NCBI GenBank assembly: GCA_963680875.1
Contig: OY804583.1
Coordinates: 32,911,331 to 32,975,330 of the forward strand
DNA length: 64,000 nt
Direction of reading: 5' to 3'
Origin: Bathymodiolus brooksi
Taxonomy: Eukaryota; Mollusca; Bivalvia; Mytilida; Modiolidae
The notes below the pieces were generated by a model that was given only the letters and a program-made list of their open reading frames with translations, made no database searches and was not told the origin of the DNA. The stretch's first letter is position 1. Every line of letters starts with the position of its first letter. The position numbers were made by a program, and so were the translations under genes. Shown here piece after piece: positions 32,985 through 46,119 of this stretch.

Positions 32985-33275
32985 ACTAAGTATTTTAATT
33001 ATCCTATCAATTTTGTTCACCCTGTATACATATATCATTGTGTATGTTTTAAATCGGTCGTATCTATGAGGATATTCTAAGTCATAATTGGGTTGTTTGA
33101 ATCCAATCAAAATGGGGGTGGGAGTGTAGCGGTAAGCCAGCCATAATTCAGGTTGCTCTAAGCCAATCATTATTGTGTTGTACTAAGCCTATCATAATTG
33201 TGTTGTTCTAAATAATTGGGGATGTTTTAAGCTTGTCGTATGTTGGAATGTGCTAAGCTATTCATAATTTGGAAC
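32985..33275. repeat. Degenerate repeat of about 25 bp
   Basis: Variants of ctaagccaatcataattgtg plus ttgtt, about nine imperfect copies. Related sequence at 48,345-48,725. Confidence 0.65.
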
Positions 33276-33759
33276 TTTATAAACTATAATTGGAAATGCT
33301 CTTTTTGAAAAAAAAGGTATTCGAATTCTATCACAATAATTATAAAATTTATTGTTTAATTTTTACTGTAGAATATGTCAAAACTGGCAGCTATGCTATA
33401 TGCAAATATAATATTATATTTAATAACTGCTGTGCTAGATATGGAGCTATATGCTTAAGGCTACACAAAGGTTTTGTTTACTGTTAATATCAAATAAACA
33501 ATTTGCACATCACTTACTGTATCATGTGTATAACAATAGTCGAGTAATAAAATAAAAATAACGAAAACAAAGTAAATCGAATGGACAGGTGAACTCTCTC
33601 GGAATTTACCAAAATAGTTGCAATTATGATATAGTTTATTTATGGGGAAACATTACACAACCAAGGGAAATTATATATAAAGACCATGATTCGTGCGCAC
33701 TAAATTAAGGTGTAAAAGCAGGTATTAATTTCTTTTACATTTTCTACTAAATTTGTGTT
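33276..33759. other. Unit B distal flank without a gene
   Basis: ttgtttaatttttactgtag, ataacgaaaacaaagtaaat and acaaccaagggaaattatat match 48,760-49,010 and 49,235-49,310 in unit C, where a PLE tail is inserted. Nothing else recognised. Confidence 0.6.
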
Positions 33760-34020
33760 TTTCCGATTCTACGCTTAGTTGAATTTTTTAGTACTAGCAC
33801 ACTGAAAGGCCAATCCACAATTAAACATGTCGGTCCACTTGAGCACATTATTTTGATTACGTGCCAACCAGTCATTACTCGTACCCCTTAGTGTTGATTA
33901 CTTAGTGGAGAAGCAACAAATACCAATGTTATAGTATTTGGATTCGATTCGATCTGGGCTTGAACCAAATGTCTACCGCACTTGAGGCGATCACACTAAC
34001 CATTACCCTATCTATCGGGT
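33760..34020 (-). mobile_element. Second tRNA-derived SINE family (SINE-2)
   Basis: On the minus strand the head reads ggtaatggttagtgtgatcg (A-box-like), then tttggttcaagcccagatcg (B box). The body holds gcttctccactaagtaatca. A second copy is at about 61,195-61,395. Confidence 0.65.
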
Positions 34021-34499
34021 TATCAAATCTTTCACAAAGCCTCCACAAGGGTATGAAATAATTACAATATACTTTTAAATTATGCACAATGTACTTGAAC
34101 CAAATATATAGTATATACAATCAAGATTTAAGAGCTGATAATGTATGAATAGACATTGAAAAATAATGATTTAAAGGTACGTATTGTTGAACATTTTGTT
34201 TAATTAGGATATTGAATTTCAGTTGTCAAATAATTCCAAAATTGTTGTCAATTATATGAAAAAGACTAAATCTAAGCATTATGTCTTAGGCTGAGAAATG
34301 TTCTTTATAGAAGTTTGAAAATACTGTTGATAGCATGTTGTCAAAATTTCCCAAAATTGTGCAGCTGAAGCTATAATGTGGAAGAAAGTATGGAATATAA
34401 AATGATAAATCTAAGAATCTTTTAAAACAACATTCATTGTACCACGTTACTAATTCGAATTTAAATGAATACACGCTCACAGCAATGTCTTGGATATTT
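34021..34499. other. Unassigned AT-rich stretch
   Basis: 34,195-34,460 is partly similar to 49,550-49,720 (gagaaatgttctttatagaa). No gene recognised. Confidence 0.5.
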
Positions 34500-36090
34500 G
34501 CCTTCGCATACTTTTCATACCTATTGTCATTACGAAAGATGAAATATACAAACGTTCTTTTCTGGAACTTTCGTTTGCTATCAAAAATCTTGATGCCATT
34601 ATCCTAGTAGACAATATCCTTCATCACAAATCAGTCGAATGTAAAATTCCTCCCTATTTTAAAATTAGTCCATGCCTATAATATCATATGCATATGCTAT
34701 GCCTATTACAACCAAACCATTTATCTACAAAAACCTGTTGCATGATCTCAATATTGACGACTTCAAGACTAAACATCTGATTGCACCGGTGCTAGTTCGC
34801 AATCCATATAAAATCCGCCTGGCCACATTATAACTGTTGACCATAACATGATTAAATACACCTCTCTACGAGAGATGTTCGACAATGGATAGGAATATCG
34901 TGAGCCTAATGCCATAAATTGGAAACATAACTTTAAAATTTATATGAATTCCGGCGAGGATTATGCAAAATGTGAAAAGGAAGACTTGGAACTTTTTCCG
35001 ATTGGATGAAGAGTGTGAGGTCATTGATGCAAATTAGAATTATTAGAACTCAGTGGGTTAATGATGACCATAAAGACCAAAACGTCTCTCACCTCTATGT
35101 TGTTGTACTTGCAGACAATGCCTCTAAAAATATCGTTTTGTGTGTAAATCACATTACATATACTGTTTATTATGATAATTACGAAAATGCGAAAGAGGCC
35201 AATCATATGTCCGTTTTGAGTTCCTTTGGAAGTTCAAGCAAGACTGCAGAACTGGACTTTCCGTCATTCTACTGAACGCCTGAATTACACAATCCTCTTA
35301 TTTTTCCTGGTCTACCAAGTGTTCCACGAAACCTCTTTCTAAAGTATTAACATCTAATCCGGGCTTCAATGTTATTGTGACACTGACTACTCAAGGGGTG
35401 GTGTACATCAGATGTGAATTCTGAAAAATGCTAAAGATCTGTAAGAGTACATACAATCAAGACCCCCTTTTCATACAATAGTATTAAAACATTTGACTTT
35501 TCTATCCTCTACAAAACTATTTCCCACTCAAACCTTAAAGACAGATCCAAAGAATTAGTCCAACTGTATTTCGTAGAAAAGAATGAACAACGTAGAAACA
35601 ACTACACTGTCTTAGGAAGGGAAAATCTTATTTTGTAAACAAAACACTCTATTCCACCAAAAGGTCCTATGAAACAGATATTATCAAAATGCTCTAATTG
35701 TTGATTGACACTTTATTTGCTATGATTGGTGAACACCTTTTTTAAACAGACAGTCGACATTCCTATGTGTACTAATTGTGTTCCCGTTCTCGCCGACAAG
35801 AAACAAAAAGAAAAAAACGAAAAGAGACTTGCACGTAACAGGACGGGTGACATTAGTGGAGCAGGAACAGCTGATCTGCCCGTTGCACATGAGTTCAGTA
35901 CCGTTTTTGTAGTGTTGTTCGCGTTGCACGATCTTTAGGTTCTGTTCAGTGTTTTATAGATCTGTTTGGTCCTTTGTCCTATTTCTTTTGGCCATAGTGT
36001 TGTCTGTCCTTCAATGTACGGATTATGGTTACCCCTTTGGTATCTTCAAACGTTTCTTAACAATGAAAAAACATATCAGTATATAACTTG
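34500..36090 (+). mobile_element. Decayed Penelope-like element (PLE-2), internally deleted
   Basis: Successive pieces align in order with the PLE reverse transcriptase: KNLLHDLNIDDFKTKH (about 34,727), INWKHNFKIYMNSGEDYAK (about 34,914), ADNASKNIVLCVNHIT (about 35,115), KTFDFSILYKT (about 35,490) and VDIPMCTNCVPVLADK (about 35,754). There are many stops and frame changes. After the LADK block it jumps to the common tail (acgggtgacattagtggagc), so the YIDD region is deleted. Too damaged to encode a protein. Confidence 0.78.
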
Positions 36091-36799
36091 TTACATGTTG
36101 GTCTTAAAAAAAGAAATAAAAAAGAAAAAAACATATCTCACTGTTGCTATTGCATCATTCACCCAGCAGTCTCAGTTTCGGCACTGACATGGTTATTTAG
36201 ATATATTTGTTATTGAAATTTACAGTCCTTAAGTATTCTTAATTATCACATAAACTAAGGTTCTCCTCCTTCAGACAGAGGTAACCGTATCCGATTTTGG
36301 CTCTCATGTTTAGGTCCTTTGGTTTTCATGCACCCAACACTTTACATTATGTATTTGTCCAATCGTTTGATTATGAACGTACCTGATGAAGGTTATTCTA
36401 GATATGCATCGTGCGCATTAAATTATATATCTACATTTATATCAATATATCACTATAACCTAAGTATGTTCTTCTGTTTCGTCAGTCAGGCTTACAATAC
36501 AACTACAAAACAATATTACTATTTCTGGATCTCTACACCTCACCATCCACAGGAATAATAATAAAAACATATATTACAAAGAATTTATTAGTAAGCAGTA
36601 GTATAGTAGTAGTTAACATATCACATATTATAACAGTTTAAAACATAATCATCTCTCCTGGACCAATCAGAAACCTTGATTTATTGCTTTAATTACTGTA
36701 AAACATGGTTGTCTATAAAATGTCAAGGTCGACTAAATACAGTTCACTACAATGGTGAGTATCTATCATTTAAGAAAGGGGGAACTGCATGGGGCTTTA
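36091..36799. other. Unit flank, C copy
   Basis: Collinear with 18,641-19,289 and 51,010-52,090. It lacks the 426-base insertion seen in unit D, so it serves as an empty site (gatttattgctttaattact). Confidence 0.75.
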
Positions 36800-37110
36800 C
36801 ATGTTCATAAAACATGGACAACTGTTGTTTAACATATGGATATTCATGGACAACTGTTATTTAACATATGCACAAAGCATGGACAGCTGTTATTTAACAT
36901 ATGCATAAAGCATGGACAACTGTTTTTTAACATATGCATAATTCATGGACAACTGTTATTTAACTTATGCATAAAGCATGGACAACTGTTATTAAACTTA
37001 TACATAATGCATGTCCAACTGTTGTTTAGCTTATGCATAAAGCATGGACAACTGTTATTTAACTTTTGCATAAAATATGGACAGCTGGTGTTTAACCTAT
37101 GCATATTATT
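36800..37110. repeat. M33 minisatellite, unit C
   Basis: About nine copies of the 33-bp unit (catggacaactgttatttaa). The plus frame is open for 101 codons from 36,836 because 33 is divisible by three. Confidence 0.9.
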
Positions 37111-37591
37111 ATCTAGATTCAAAGATAAAAATAAAATATAAAAATTGATAACTGTGTAGCCTTGCTGAACTGGGTCAGGTGATTAATTAATGTAGGATTT
37201 AAAATCGCATAGAAAATAATTAAATAAGTTCCCCTTCTAAACACAATTTTATCATTGTCTATAGTTTATTTGTATGAATTGCTTAACTACTCACCCCTTC
37301 CTCACAAAGCATAAAAAGCTAAAACAATACAACAAAACAATGAAAAAATAACCATAAGCCAATCAGCCAAGAAAAAAAATCATATGTATATACAATAATG
37401 TTTTATCCTCCCACCTACAATGAAAAAAAACAAAAAACAAAAAAAAACAAAAAACAAAATACCAAAAACAACAAGCATTCAAACAAAACACAAACAAAAA
37501 CTTTAAACAAAATTAACCAAAATGAAAAAATAATAAGCAATAATAAAAAAACAAAGAAACAAAACAGCATCAAAACAGCGTACATTTACAT
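37111..37591. other. Post-M33 flank and A-rich spacer, unit C
   Basis: Contains gaactgggtcaggtgattaa and long A-rich runs. No gene seen. Confidence 0.7.
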
Positions 37592-38335
37592 CCCTAGTGA
37601 TATATTGAAACAAATAAGTTACAGAGTAGAGTGTTTTGAAGACTCCCATTACGTTAATATGTACATACAACAAATACTTTATAATATGTTTCATCCTCTC
37701 AACCCCCCCCCCCCCCCCCCCCCCGCAAGAAAAACCCTTCACATAATATAGATACTTCTCAAGAGATATACATTTAGATACAATAAATAATTTGTATCCA
37801 ATCCTCCAACCACCCACCCTAAAAAAAAAACAAAAACAAAAAAAAACCAACAAGCAAATAATAGTTGGGTGTATAGAAGTTTATCAAGAATTAAACATTT
37901 ATATACAATAAATACTGTATATCCAATTCTCCAACACCCCCACCCTCCAACTTCCAACGAAAAAGCAAAAAAAAGAAAAGACAAAAAAAGACAAACAAAC
38001 AGACAAGCAAAAAATAATTGGGTGTATAGAAGTTTCTCAATGAATATACATTTGTATACAAGAAATACCGGTACTTAATATCCAATCCTCCATCCGCCCC
38101 CTTAAAAAGCTAAAAAACTCCCAACAAAATAATAATACAAAAACAAACAAATAATAGTTGGGTGTATAGAAGTTTCTCAAGAAATTTACATTTGTATACA
38201 ATAAATACTTTATATCCAATCCTCCAACCCCCCCTCCCTTAAAAAAACCAACAACACCGACAAAAAAGAAGAAGCAAATAGTTAGAATAGAAGTTTCTTT
38301 ATAAATATACATTTATATAGAACAACTACAACAAA
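37592..38335. repeat. Sat-1 array, unit C
   Basis: Leader plus about five units. A C-run of about 18 bases lies at 37,706-37,724. The shortest of the complete arrays. Confidence 0.9.
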
Positions 38336-38941
38336 AATAGAGTGTCGTCATCACAAAGGTCAATGACCTCCCTTAAAATTTGCCTTGCTCAAATAGAAAA
38401 ATGAACATTTCAAAATAATCTTTTTTAGGATTTGGAATAAGAGATGATTTTCGAAAAGGGGATAATTTTATTAAGACATATTATCAGATATTTTAAATAA
38501 TAAAATTTCATTTTTTTCAGCATTTTTTTATGGGGGAAAACGTTTTTTTCGGATATTTGAAAAAAAATGTCTATCTATATTATCCCACTTTAAAGATTTA
38601 CTTCGTGCCACACAAAACAAGTATTTAAGTGTTGGTTTTAAGTGGTATAAAATGAGAAATCCACTATCTTTATTTGTCATGTAAACAAACCGATTAATTT
38701 AACTGTTTATGATGCCAAACCATATATGTCAGGTATTCTAAAGAATAATGTATATTCTACCAAATTTGTATGTATTAAAATATTATATTTATCTTTATCA
38801 GATTTTTGACAAAACGATTTGGTTATCTGCCTATCTATTTAAACAATTGTATGTCAAAATACTTTACAAACACCAATATTGTGTATGGGATGACATACAT
38901 ATAAAATACAAAGGCCACTATCAAGTGACTGTATTATGATT
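38336..38941. other. TRIM-C 3' flank
   Basis: Collinear with 25,416-26,019, without the 6.3-kb block of unit A. No gene seen. Confidence 0.75.
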
Positions 38942-40884
38942 TCAATCACTTTCACACACCAGTACATTACCAGTATGATAGAATGTTAACATAAATCTGT
39001 TGTTATCATCTTTAAACCGTAAAACCCAAGGGTGGTGTGTTATCGTGCTGAAATCAGAAACTGGAAAAATCCTGATGCATTTGCCATCAGATGTCAACTG
39101 ATGAATGTTTTTGACCATGTCCTACGATGTAGATATTTCTGTCACAATCAGTATCATAACTGCGCGGCTTATTCAACTGGTCACTTTTGTATGTAAAATG
39201 ATTTCCTTTGGTAGAAACACACTTCACTGAAGACCCACTGTCGTTATAGAAAATTTCTCCTTTGCACGAAGATGAAGCGAATTTAGTGTGGTGATATCCT
39301 GTTTTAAGATCTCTGATTTGTGTACCTGTTGTGGGATCGATCCATGATATAGTACCGCTATATACAACAACGTACTCATTTCCCACGTAAGAAATTCCCC
39401 GCGCATTGACCTCAATGGTGAATATCCTACTTAATGTCAGCAGCTTTGGATCTACTAAATAAACTTTCGTCGACGATGTAGCCACTGCTACTGTTAGATC
39501 ATTTACTTTTGTAATATCAGTTGGTTGGTGGTCCATTTTCAGTTCTTTCTTTTGAACTCCTTGATCGTCATACATGACAATTCTGTTATTGACGTTATCT
39601 GTAACTATGACGTTATCATTGAAGAATATTCCACTTAGAAATCGAAAGTCATCAGATTCATGGGTAGATTTAACTGTACCGACGTCAATCGTAAATAACA
39701 CTCTGATTTTTTTGGAAATTCACTTTTGTCTTCTCCTCTTTATCAATAAGAGAGTGTGTGATAGTTTCTGTTGTCTTAATAAGGCCAATAGACGCCATGT
39801 GTAGTATCAAATCCTCTGATGTAAATGATACAGATATATCTTTCATTTCACGCAACAACTTAGAAATGTCATCATCCATGCGTGGAACTTTCTCCAGAAG
39901 ATCATCAAGATTAACCAGACATTGTATGTCCGATCCTTTTGACAAACTAGCCTAAAACATGTCCCTCCAGTTATCAACAGTGCTTTTTAAACTTGATAAT
40001 TCAGTGACGTCATCATTTAATTTTAGACCAATCGTTTTCTTTGTGCTTGTCATTTCACTGCGTAGTTTGTCTTCAATTTCGTCCAGTTGTTTATTTACAT
40101 ATTCGCGAACTTTGCTGATTTCGACCAAAACTGCGTTCGTTTCTTCTTCAAAACGACTAACGTTATCTTTACGCGTTGTAAGTATTTCACTTAAGTTGAC
40201 GCTCGTGACCTTTAATTTTGTCAAGAGTTCTATTGCTTTACTGGATTCCTTTACCCCATATACTGCCTTATCTATAGTGACCACGTGTTCACATTTCCTA
40301 TGGTGGACTGTAGCACACACGGTACAGCAAGGATTAGAGTGATCATTACAGTATATTTCTATTGTTTTTTCTGGGTGTTCAGTGCAGGCAACAACACCAA
40401 TTATACAGGAATCGATGTTACTTTCCTTAATATCCTTTATTGGTATCATCGAATGCTGTAATGAAACTTTAAACGATCAATGCCAATTTTCACACGATTC
40501 GCAGTACGCCTCCTCACATACAATACACCATGATATTGCTTTATTAGATTTACCGTTCCGTTCACATGAGCTACACAGTTTCTCAGATTTGATGATAGCG
40601 TTTCGATTCAGCAATGAATGAACGAAGTGATTACCTGGTAATTGTTTGGACCATGTCTCTGGGTTTCCTCCCTTTTCTTCGAATGACACAAGTCGACGAC
40701 ATATCGGACATTTGAAACCTGTCGATTTATCTCCCATTACAGACGACGTGATATATGTATGAATGCACGTTTCACAGAACGTATGAAGACACGGTATATA
40801 TTTCGGCACTTTGAACATCTCTAGATAAATAGTACAAATCAGTAGATCATCAACCGTTCTGTCAACACTTGTAGAAGTCGCCAT
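38942..40884 (-). pseudogene. TRIM-C: TRIM pseudogene with two stops and two frameshifts
   Basis: The start at 40,884 matches the other copies. In-frame TGA at 40,477-40,479 (B-box 1, Arg codon in TRIM-D) and TAG at 39,952-39,954 (Glu codon of the FEAC motif). About five bases are missing near 39,712 (after VNFQ), shifting the frame. Two single-base losses near 39,105-39,115 shift it again (YIVGHG). The RING has lost its second cysteine (CTIYLE instead of CTICLE). The final codons before the stop at 38,942 still read VCESD. Closest to TRIM-B. The longest open piece is 204 codons in the propeller (39,087-39,701); no functional E3 is expected. Confidence 0.9.
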
Positions 40885-41022
40885 CTTTGTTTGTATCTCT
40901 ATTCTTTCTTGATTGTGCATACGTTGTTTCTTTTAGCCATACACAGCATATAGATATTATCACGGACACATCTCTGTCATAATTATATTTGAAACGACAT
41001 TACATTTACTTAAAAAAAAAAG

Positions 41023-41064
41023 CAGATCATCAACCGTTTTGTCAACACTTGTAGAAGTCTCCAT
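41023..41064 (-). pseudogene. Duplicated TRIM start upstream of TRIM-C
   Basis: The 14-codon fragment METSTSVDKTVDDL, as upstream of TRIM-B at the same distance, so the duplication predates the B/C split. A more decayed trace (gcagtcgcccattttgtttt) lies upstream of TRIM-D at about 57,855. Confidence 0.75.
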
Positions 41065-41487
41065 TTTTGTTTTATCTTTATACTTCCTTGCTTGTAATAA
41101 TCAATGCACATTTTTGTTTACTTTGTGACGTATATACAGTAAATAAATACTGTCACGTACACATCTGTATTTAAAACAAAATGTTAAATTTAAACGTAAT
41201 ACAGGTGTAGGTATATATTGGGTCAATTTCGTCAAATTAAATGTAATTGTTACCCCCCTTTTTTCAGAACAATCCAGGAATCTATAATATCATTTCTCAT
41301 ATATAGAACATATGTTCTTACCCATCCATATATTCGAGGTGCGAAAACAATACATATTCATATATTATTTAAATAATAGCATTAGATTAAAATATGACAT
41401 AAGCACACATAGATCAATTTTGCTCCTTTTCATTTTAGATTATAACATGAAAGAATTTATCTTGGCGATAACGCACCCAGGAAAAGT
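41065..41487. other. TRIM-C 5' flank
   Basis: Matches 28,083-28,115 plus 28,954-29,342 of unit B without the foldback insertion. No gene. Confidence 0.6.
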
Positions 41488-41800
41488 ATGCAATGCATAT
41501 TGAAGGGTAACCAGTTTTATGCGCAGGGTAGCGAGTTTTATGCGCAGGGTAACGGGTTTAATGTGAAGGGTAGCGAGTTTTATGCGCATGATAGCGAGTT
41601 TTATTTGCATGGTAGCGAGTTTTATTCACAGGATAGCAAGTTTTATTTGCAGGGTAGGGAGTTTCATTCGCATGGTAGCGAGTTTTATATGCCGTGTAGC
41701 GAGCTTTATGCACAGGATAGCGAGTTTTATACACATGGTAGCCAGTTTCATGCATAGGGTAGCGAGTTTGATACACAGGGTAGCAATTCAAGACAACATA
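41488..41800. repeat. M21 minisatellite, unit C
   Basis: About fourteen 21-bp copies; the plus frame runs 89 codons (7-residue repeat) before a TAG at 41,755. The minus frame 41,558-41,791 is also open. One extra unit and several substitutions compared with unit B. Confidence 0.88.
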
Positions 41801-42054
41801 AACAAGGAGCAGACAAATTACAAATTCTGCATATAATTATATTTAAATGAACTCGACTCCTAATTAAATATAATATATATGACAGGTGTATCACAAAGAA
41901 GGTAGCTAATAAATATGTGCATTTCCTAAATACGCTCTAACAAACAAAACAAAGAATCCTTAACATCTTAATTCACAGGGTAAGAATTAACGACTTCACA
42001 ATAAATGTATTAAAGGTAGCAATCAAAGTGTACACAGGATAGTAAAAACCATAA

Positions 42055-42205
42055 TGATATACAATACAGTCAGATACACAAGGGTGATAAATCCCTGTGA
42101 TAGACGTATCACTCTTCTCAGTGATACTGATACAATGCAGTCAGAGACATAGCGTGATCAATAACTGTGATAGACGTATCAGTCCTCTTATATATATGAC
42201 AGGTA
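42055..42205. repeat. Two-copy repeat of about 75 bp, unit C
   Basis: Paralogue of 29,890-30,060: gtgatagacgtatcactctt occurs twice with small changes. Confidence 0.7.
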
Positions 42206-42624
42206 TAAGACATAATGCTGTAAAATGGGTTTATCGTACACTAGAGGATATATAAATAATAGTTGTGCTCCTGTGACAAAGGTAATCCCGTTGTTTTACC
42301 TATATATTGTTTTTTCGTTCTGGTGGCGATAGTTTTAACAACGTGAAGACTCGTTTTTTTAAATACCATATGACCTAGGTCTACCATAGTATGACAAAAC
42401 GTCAGCCAGATATGTATCACTGACCTTGACCTCATTTTATGATCTTCGGACGTTATTATTTTCATAGAAGTTTCGTGATTCGGTCCATTTTTCCATTATT
42501 TATTATTATATAACTAACCATATGTTATTCACGTATCTATCATAGTGGGTCTGCCACACTTGCAGTGCCTTGTTCACTACCATAATCTACTGACTTTGGT
42601 AAAGTAAGGAAGGTTTTCTGTTAG
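42206..42624. other. Unit C sequence without a gene
   Basis: Collinear with 30,061-30,477. Nothing recognised. Confidence 0.5.
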
Positions 42625-42875
42625 GGTTATGGTGCTTAACGCCACTTTCAACAATATTTCAGTTGTATCGAGGAGGTCAGTAATATTGGTGGAGGAAACC
42701 GCAGTACCCGGAGAATACCATCGACCTTTCGCAAATCACTGACACACCGTATCATATAATATTATATCGAGTACACCTCGGTTGAGTTGGGTTGGAGCTC
42801 ACAACGTTAGTAGTGATAGACACTGCTTGCATAGGTAGTCGTCAATCCAACTACAATACGATCACGACACCTTCA
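42625..42875 (-). mobile_element. SINE-1 copy, unit C
   Basis: Paralogous to 30,478-30,735 with the same truncations and orientation; aaaccgcagtacccggagaa and tacaatacgatcacgacacc are visible. Confidence 0.85.
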
Positions 42876-44049
42876 AGTTTTCGTGATTTTGTCAGTTTTT
42901 TCTTTGCCATACAACATAGGTACACCATATTACATTCACAGATTAATTTTGGAGGAAACATGTCATCCAGGCATGTTTCACCCGACCTTGACCTATTACC
43001 CATGGTCTACTCAACTTCATAAATTTGCATTAGCTTTTCGTTGCCATTGCCACCCAAGCCCTTCTTACTATATTTCATTTGGTCCACACATTGATAATGG
43101 AAAGTTATGTCTGAATTTATTCAAATGTTATCTAAGCTTCTTTTTTTTATTTACTTTTTTTATTTTTTTTTTTAAATGTCATCTAGCTTATTTTCAGTTT
43201 CGTATGATACTTTAAATTCACACAGACATTCTAGACACATATGTATGTCTACACTTGACGGTTCTGTTGGTGTAATTATTTTGAACAAAATGCAATTAAA
43301 ATTTAGTTTTTTAGTGTTCTGGTCCCACCCCGTATTGGAATATGCACCCAATAGTTTGAAATGAATATTAGATGTTGACGAAAGAAATAAATTTGATTAA
43401 TAAGAGGCATATTAGATAAGAAAACTGAAAATGACAAAGAGTCCAAAGGTTGACATAGAGTCAAGATCAGACCCACACCAGTTCTGTAATATATTATTAT
43501 GATGCAGAGTTATCCAAGAGTAGAGTAATGTATTACAATTAAAAGGACAATTAAAATGATTTAGTTATCAAACAATATTAAATCAGATCTGCAAGCTCAA
43601 TCTTGTTGCTAAATAAAATGAACCATGAAATATACAAACAATCTTCCAACTTGACTGTTGAAAGCCCCACGTATACACATGCTATTAATTAAGTTTCAAA
43701 GTTGTGCATACAAAATTAATAGTCGCTTCCACAGGTTGTAAGTGGTGCACTGAGTCAAATGCAATGCAAACAAAAATTTTGCATTTTTTTATGGCTCCGT
43801 ACAGAGAGACAACATACTGGGTTTTAATTAAGCAATACTTTAAGCATCCAATGAACGATAATAAAACAAATCACACAACACAAAGAGTTGTTTCACTTCG
43901 ATGACGTCGACCATGTTTGTTGCAGTACTGTTGGTCACTCAGTGTGGTTCGAGTCCATTCTAATTTGACTAGAACGTATTTATGCAGTGTATATTCAAAT
44001 GACGGGGAGTAGTATAGAATGAGTAAATTAAAGATAGATATCTTAGAAA
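42876..44049. other. Unit C sequence without a recognised gene
   Basis: Collinear with parts of 30,736-32,230 of unit B, with a deletion of about 230 bases at 43,275. No gene seen. Confidence 0.5.
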
Positions 44050-46119
44050 ATGAAATTTTTAAAATAAATTACTATTGACCAGTAAATAATATACAGAGTA
44101 TATGCAATAATTATGAATGTTTTAAATTGTAACATGAATGCATTCGTTTCCTTTTTTTATGGCTTTATACCAGAATGTAATCAACAGTTAATAAGAACGG
44201 TGAAATATTACACACATATACGAGATATTATACACTTGCATGGGCTGTAGTTGTAATACTCTCAGAGAGCCGTGCAATAATCAACGATCTAGATGTGATA
44301 TTTTATTGTTTCATGTTACAAATAATGTATACCTCAGGTTTCCGATTTAAACAGTTAAACAAGCTCACGCATCACGTTGGATTGTCTGACCATTTAACTC
44401 TGAAAACTGTGCACATTATTTAAAATACGGTTTGTAGATTTTTGTTTGTCCTTTAGTACTTTTTCATTTGGTCACTGTGTTGTCTGATCTTCTTCAATAT
44501 ATAGATTCTGATTACTCCTGTGGTATCTTCTTGATAAGACTGTTTTGTTTATTTTAAATTTATTCATAGATGGAATTAATATATTTACAATATTTCAGAT
44601 GAGAAATTGCTATCTTATCTTGGATGAATGTAAGTATATAATAGTAGTCTGTGGTCTAATTCTGCATTTCAAGATATACACCCCAAATTGCTTCGCTAGG
44701 CTAACAAAACAAAAATAGCATAACAAGCAAATTGTTGAACAAAAAACAATGCAACTTTTGTAATCGACTATTGATTTTTCGTTGGGGGATCGATTCGGAC
44801 CATTACCACTAAAGTTGTGAATTCAAACCCTGTTCATGGTGAGATAGTCATACAACAACTAAACCTTGATAAGGACGTTTTTTAAGGTTCTGAGGGGTAT
44901 TGCAGGGACAAAAAGGAATATTACGATTTATTGTAAGGGTGAAAGAAAAATAATATCGATAGTAAATCGTTCAATTCCCGGGATCCTCCCAGTGACTCTA
45001 AACGTTCAGTGCTGTAATCAATGATTATCTAGTCCGTGCTACAGTATTACTGTATCATACTTAATTTATTTATACCTTTGTTGTTGTGGGCGTGGAAATA
45101 GATGTCAATAAATAAGGTCATGCAAGGAGAGAGGCGGAGCTTACGTAACATTACTGACCAATTGAAATAAATCATCGTTTCTGACAGCTTTACTCAACAC
45201 ATAAGCACAAGAAAATTCTATAGGACTTTTCAGTAACGTATTTATTTATTTGTTTTAAGACAAGTACATCTTTATTTTTCATACATTTTATAAGAAAAGG
45301 AGCTCTAACATCCCTATTTTTTACCAAATATTCTAACGTTTATCAATATTTTGTATCCCAAGGCAGCAACACATATTATAGGTCCCCATCCCCAATCAAC
45401 GGATAAAGTTGTCAAAAGGACTATATTTACGTTGATCAGTACATGGTGGGGTTTTTTTTTTGAGTGTCCTCGTTGACCAAAAGTCACCGAAACTGCAAAG
45501 TTTGTTTGAATAAATTTGCTATATTACGATGTGAAAGATATTGCATTAGTAGGACAGATTAGATAATCATTGCCTAAAATGTATAGCAAAGTTAAGCTTA
45601 AAACCGCTGTGATACCCGAGAATAATACCATTGTATGTACGATTATAATCATGAATCATGACAATAGTAGAGAAGTGTAAACCAATGGAGACAATCAGGA
45701 AATTACAATCCAGAGAGACAAAGGCAACATTGGACACAAGAAATAGAACAAAGACAAACGGGACTCCCCACAAAATCCACAACGTAAAAGAAAAAAAACT
45801 TGACAAACAGACCCCGCCAAGACATCTTGTGGTACAGCAACCCATGTGTTCTTTTTATAGTATTCTGGTCGTATTACTCATTTAATCCAGTAAAATGTTG
45901 TCGGTGAAAAGAAAATCAAGCATGCAATATCTATATTTCGAAATCTAAACTGTTGGAAAAATCTCAAAATTGTCAATATCTAACAATTTCGAACGCTTGG
46001 TTGGAATTTGGATCAGCCAATACATTGCAACCTATATCATTACTTTAGTAATACGGCCTATATCCTGAAAGAAGAATGAACTCCTACTATGTCTAGAAGG
46101 TATGAGTTCAATCCCGTTT
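44050..46119. other. Block present in unit C but not in unit B
   Basis: Together with the carrier repeat that follows (to about 47,465) this block has no counterpart between 32,220 and 32,260. It holds a PLE tail fragment (44,430-44,535) and a possible SINE-1 fragment (about 44,795-44,880, caaaccctgttcatggtgag). The remainder shows nothing I recognise; a 92-codon minus frame at 45,567-45,845 is hydrophobic without a domain. Confidence 0.5.
44430..44535 (+). mobile_element. PLE-2 tail fragment
   Basis: tttgtagatttttgtttgtc, then ctgtgttgtctgatcttctt and gattctgattactcctgtgg match the distal part of the tail. Confidence 0.6.
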
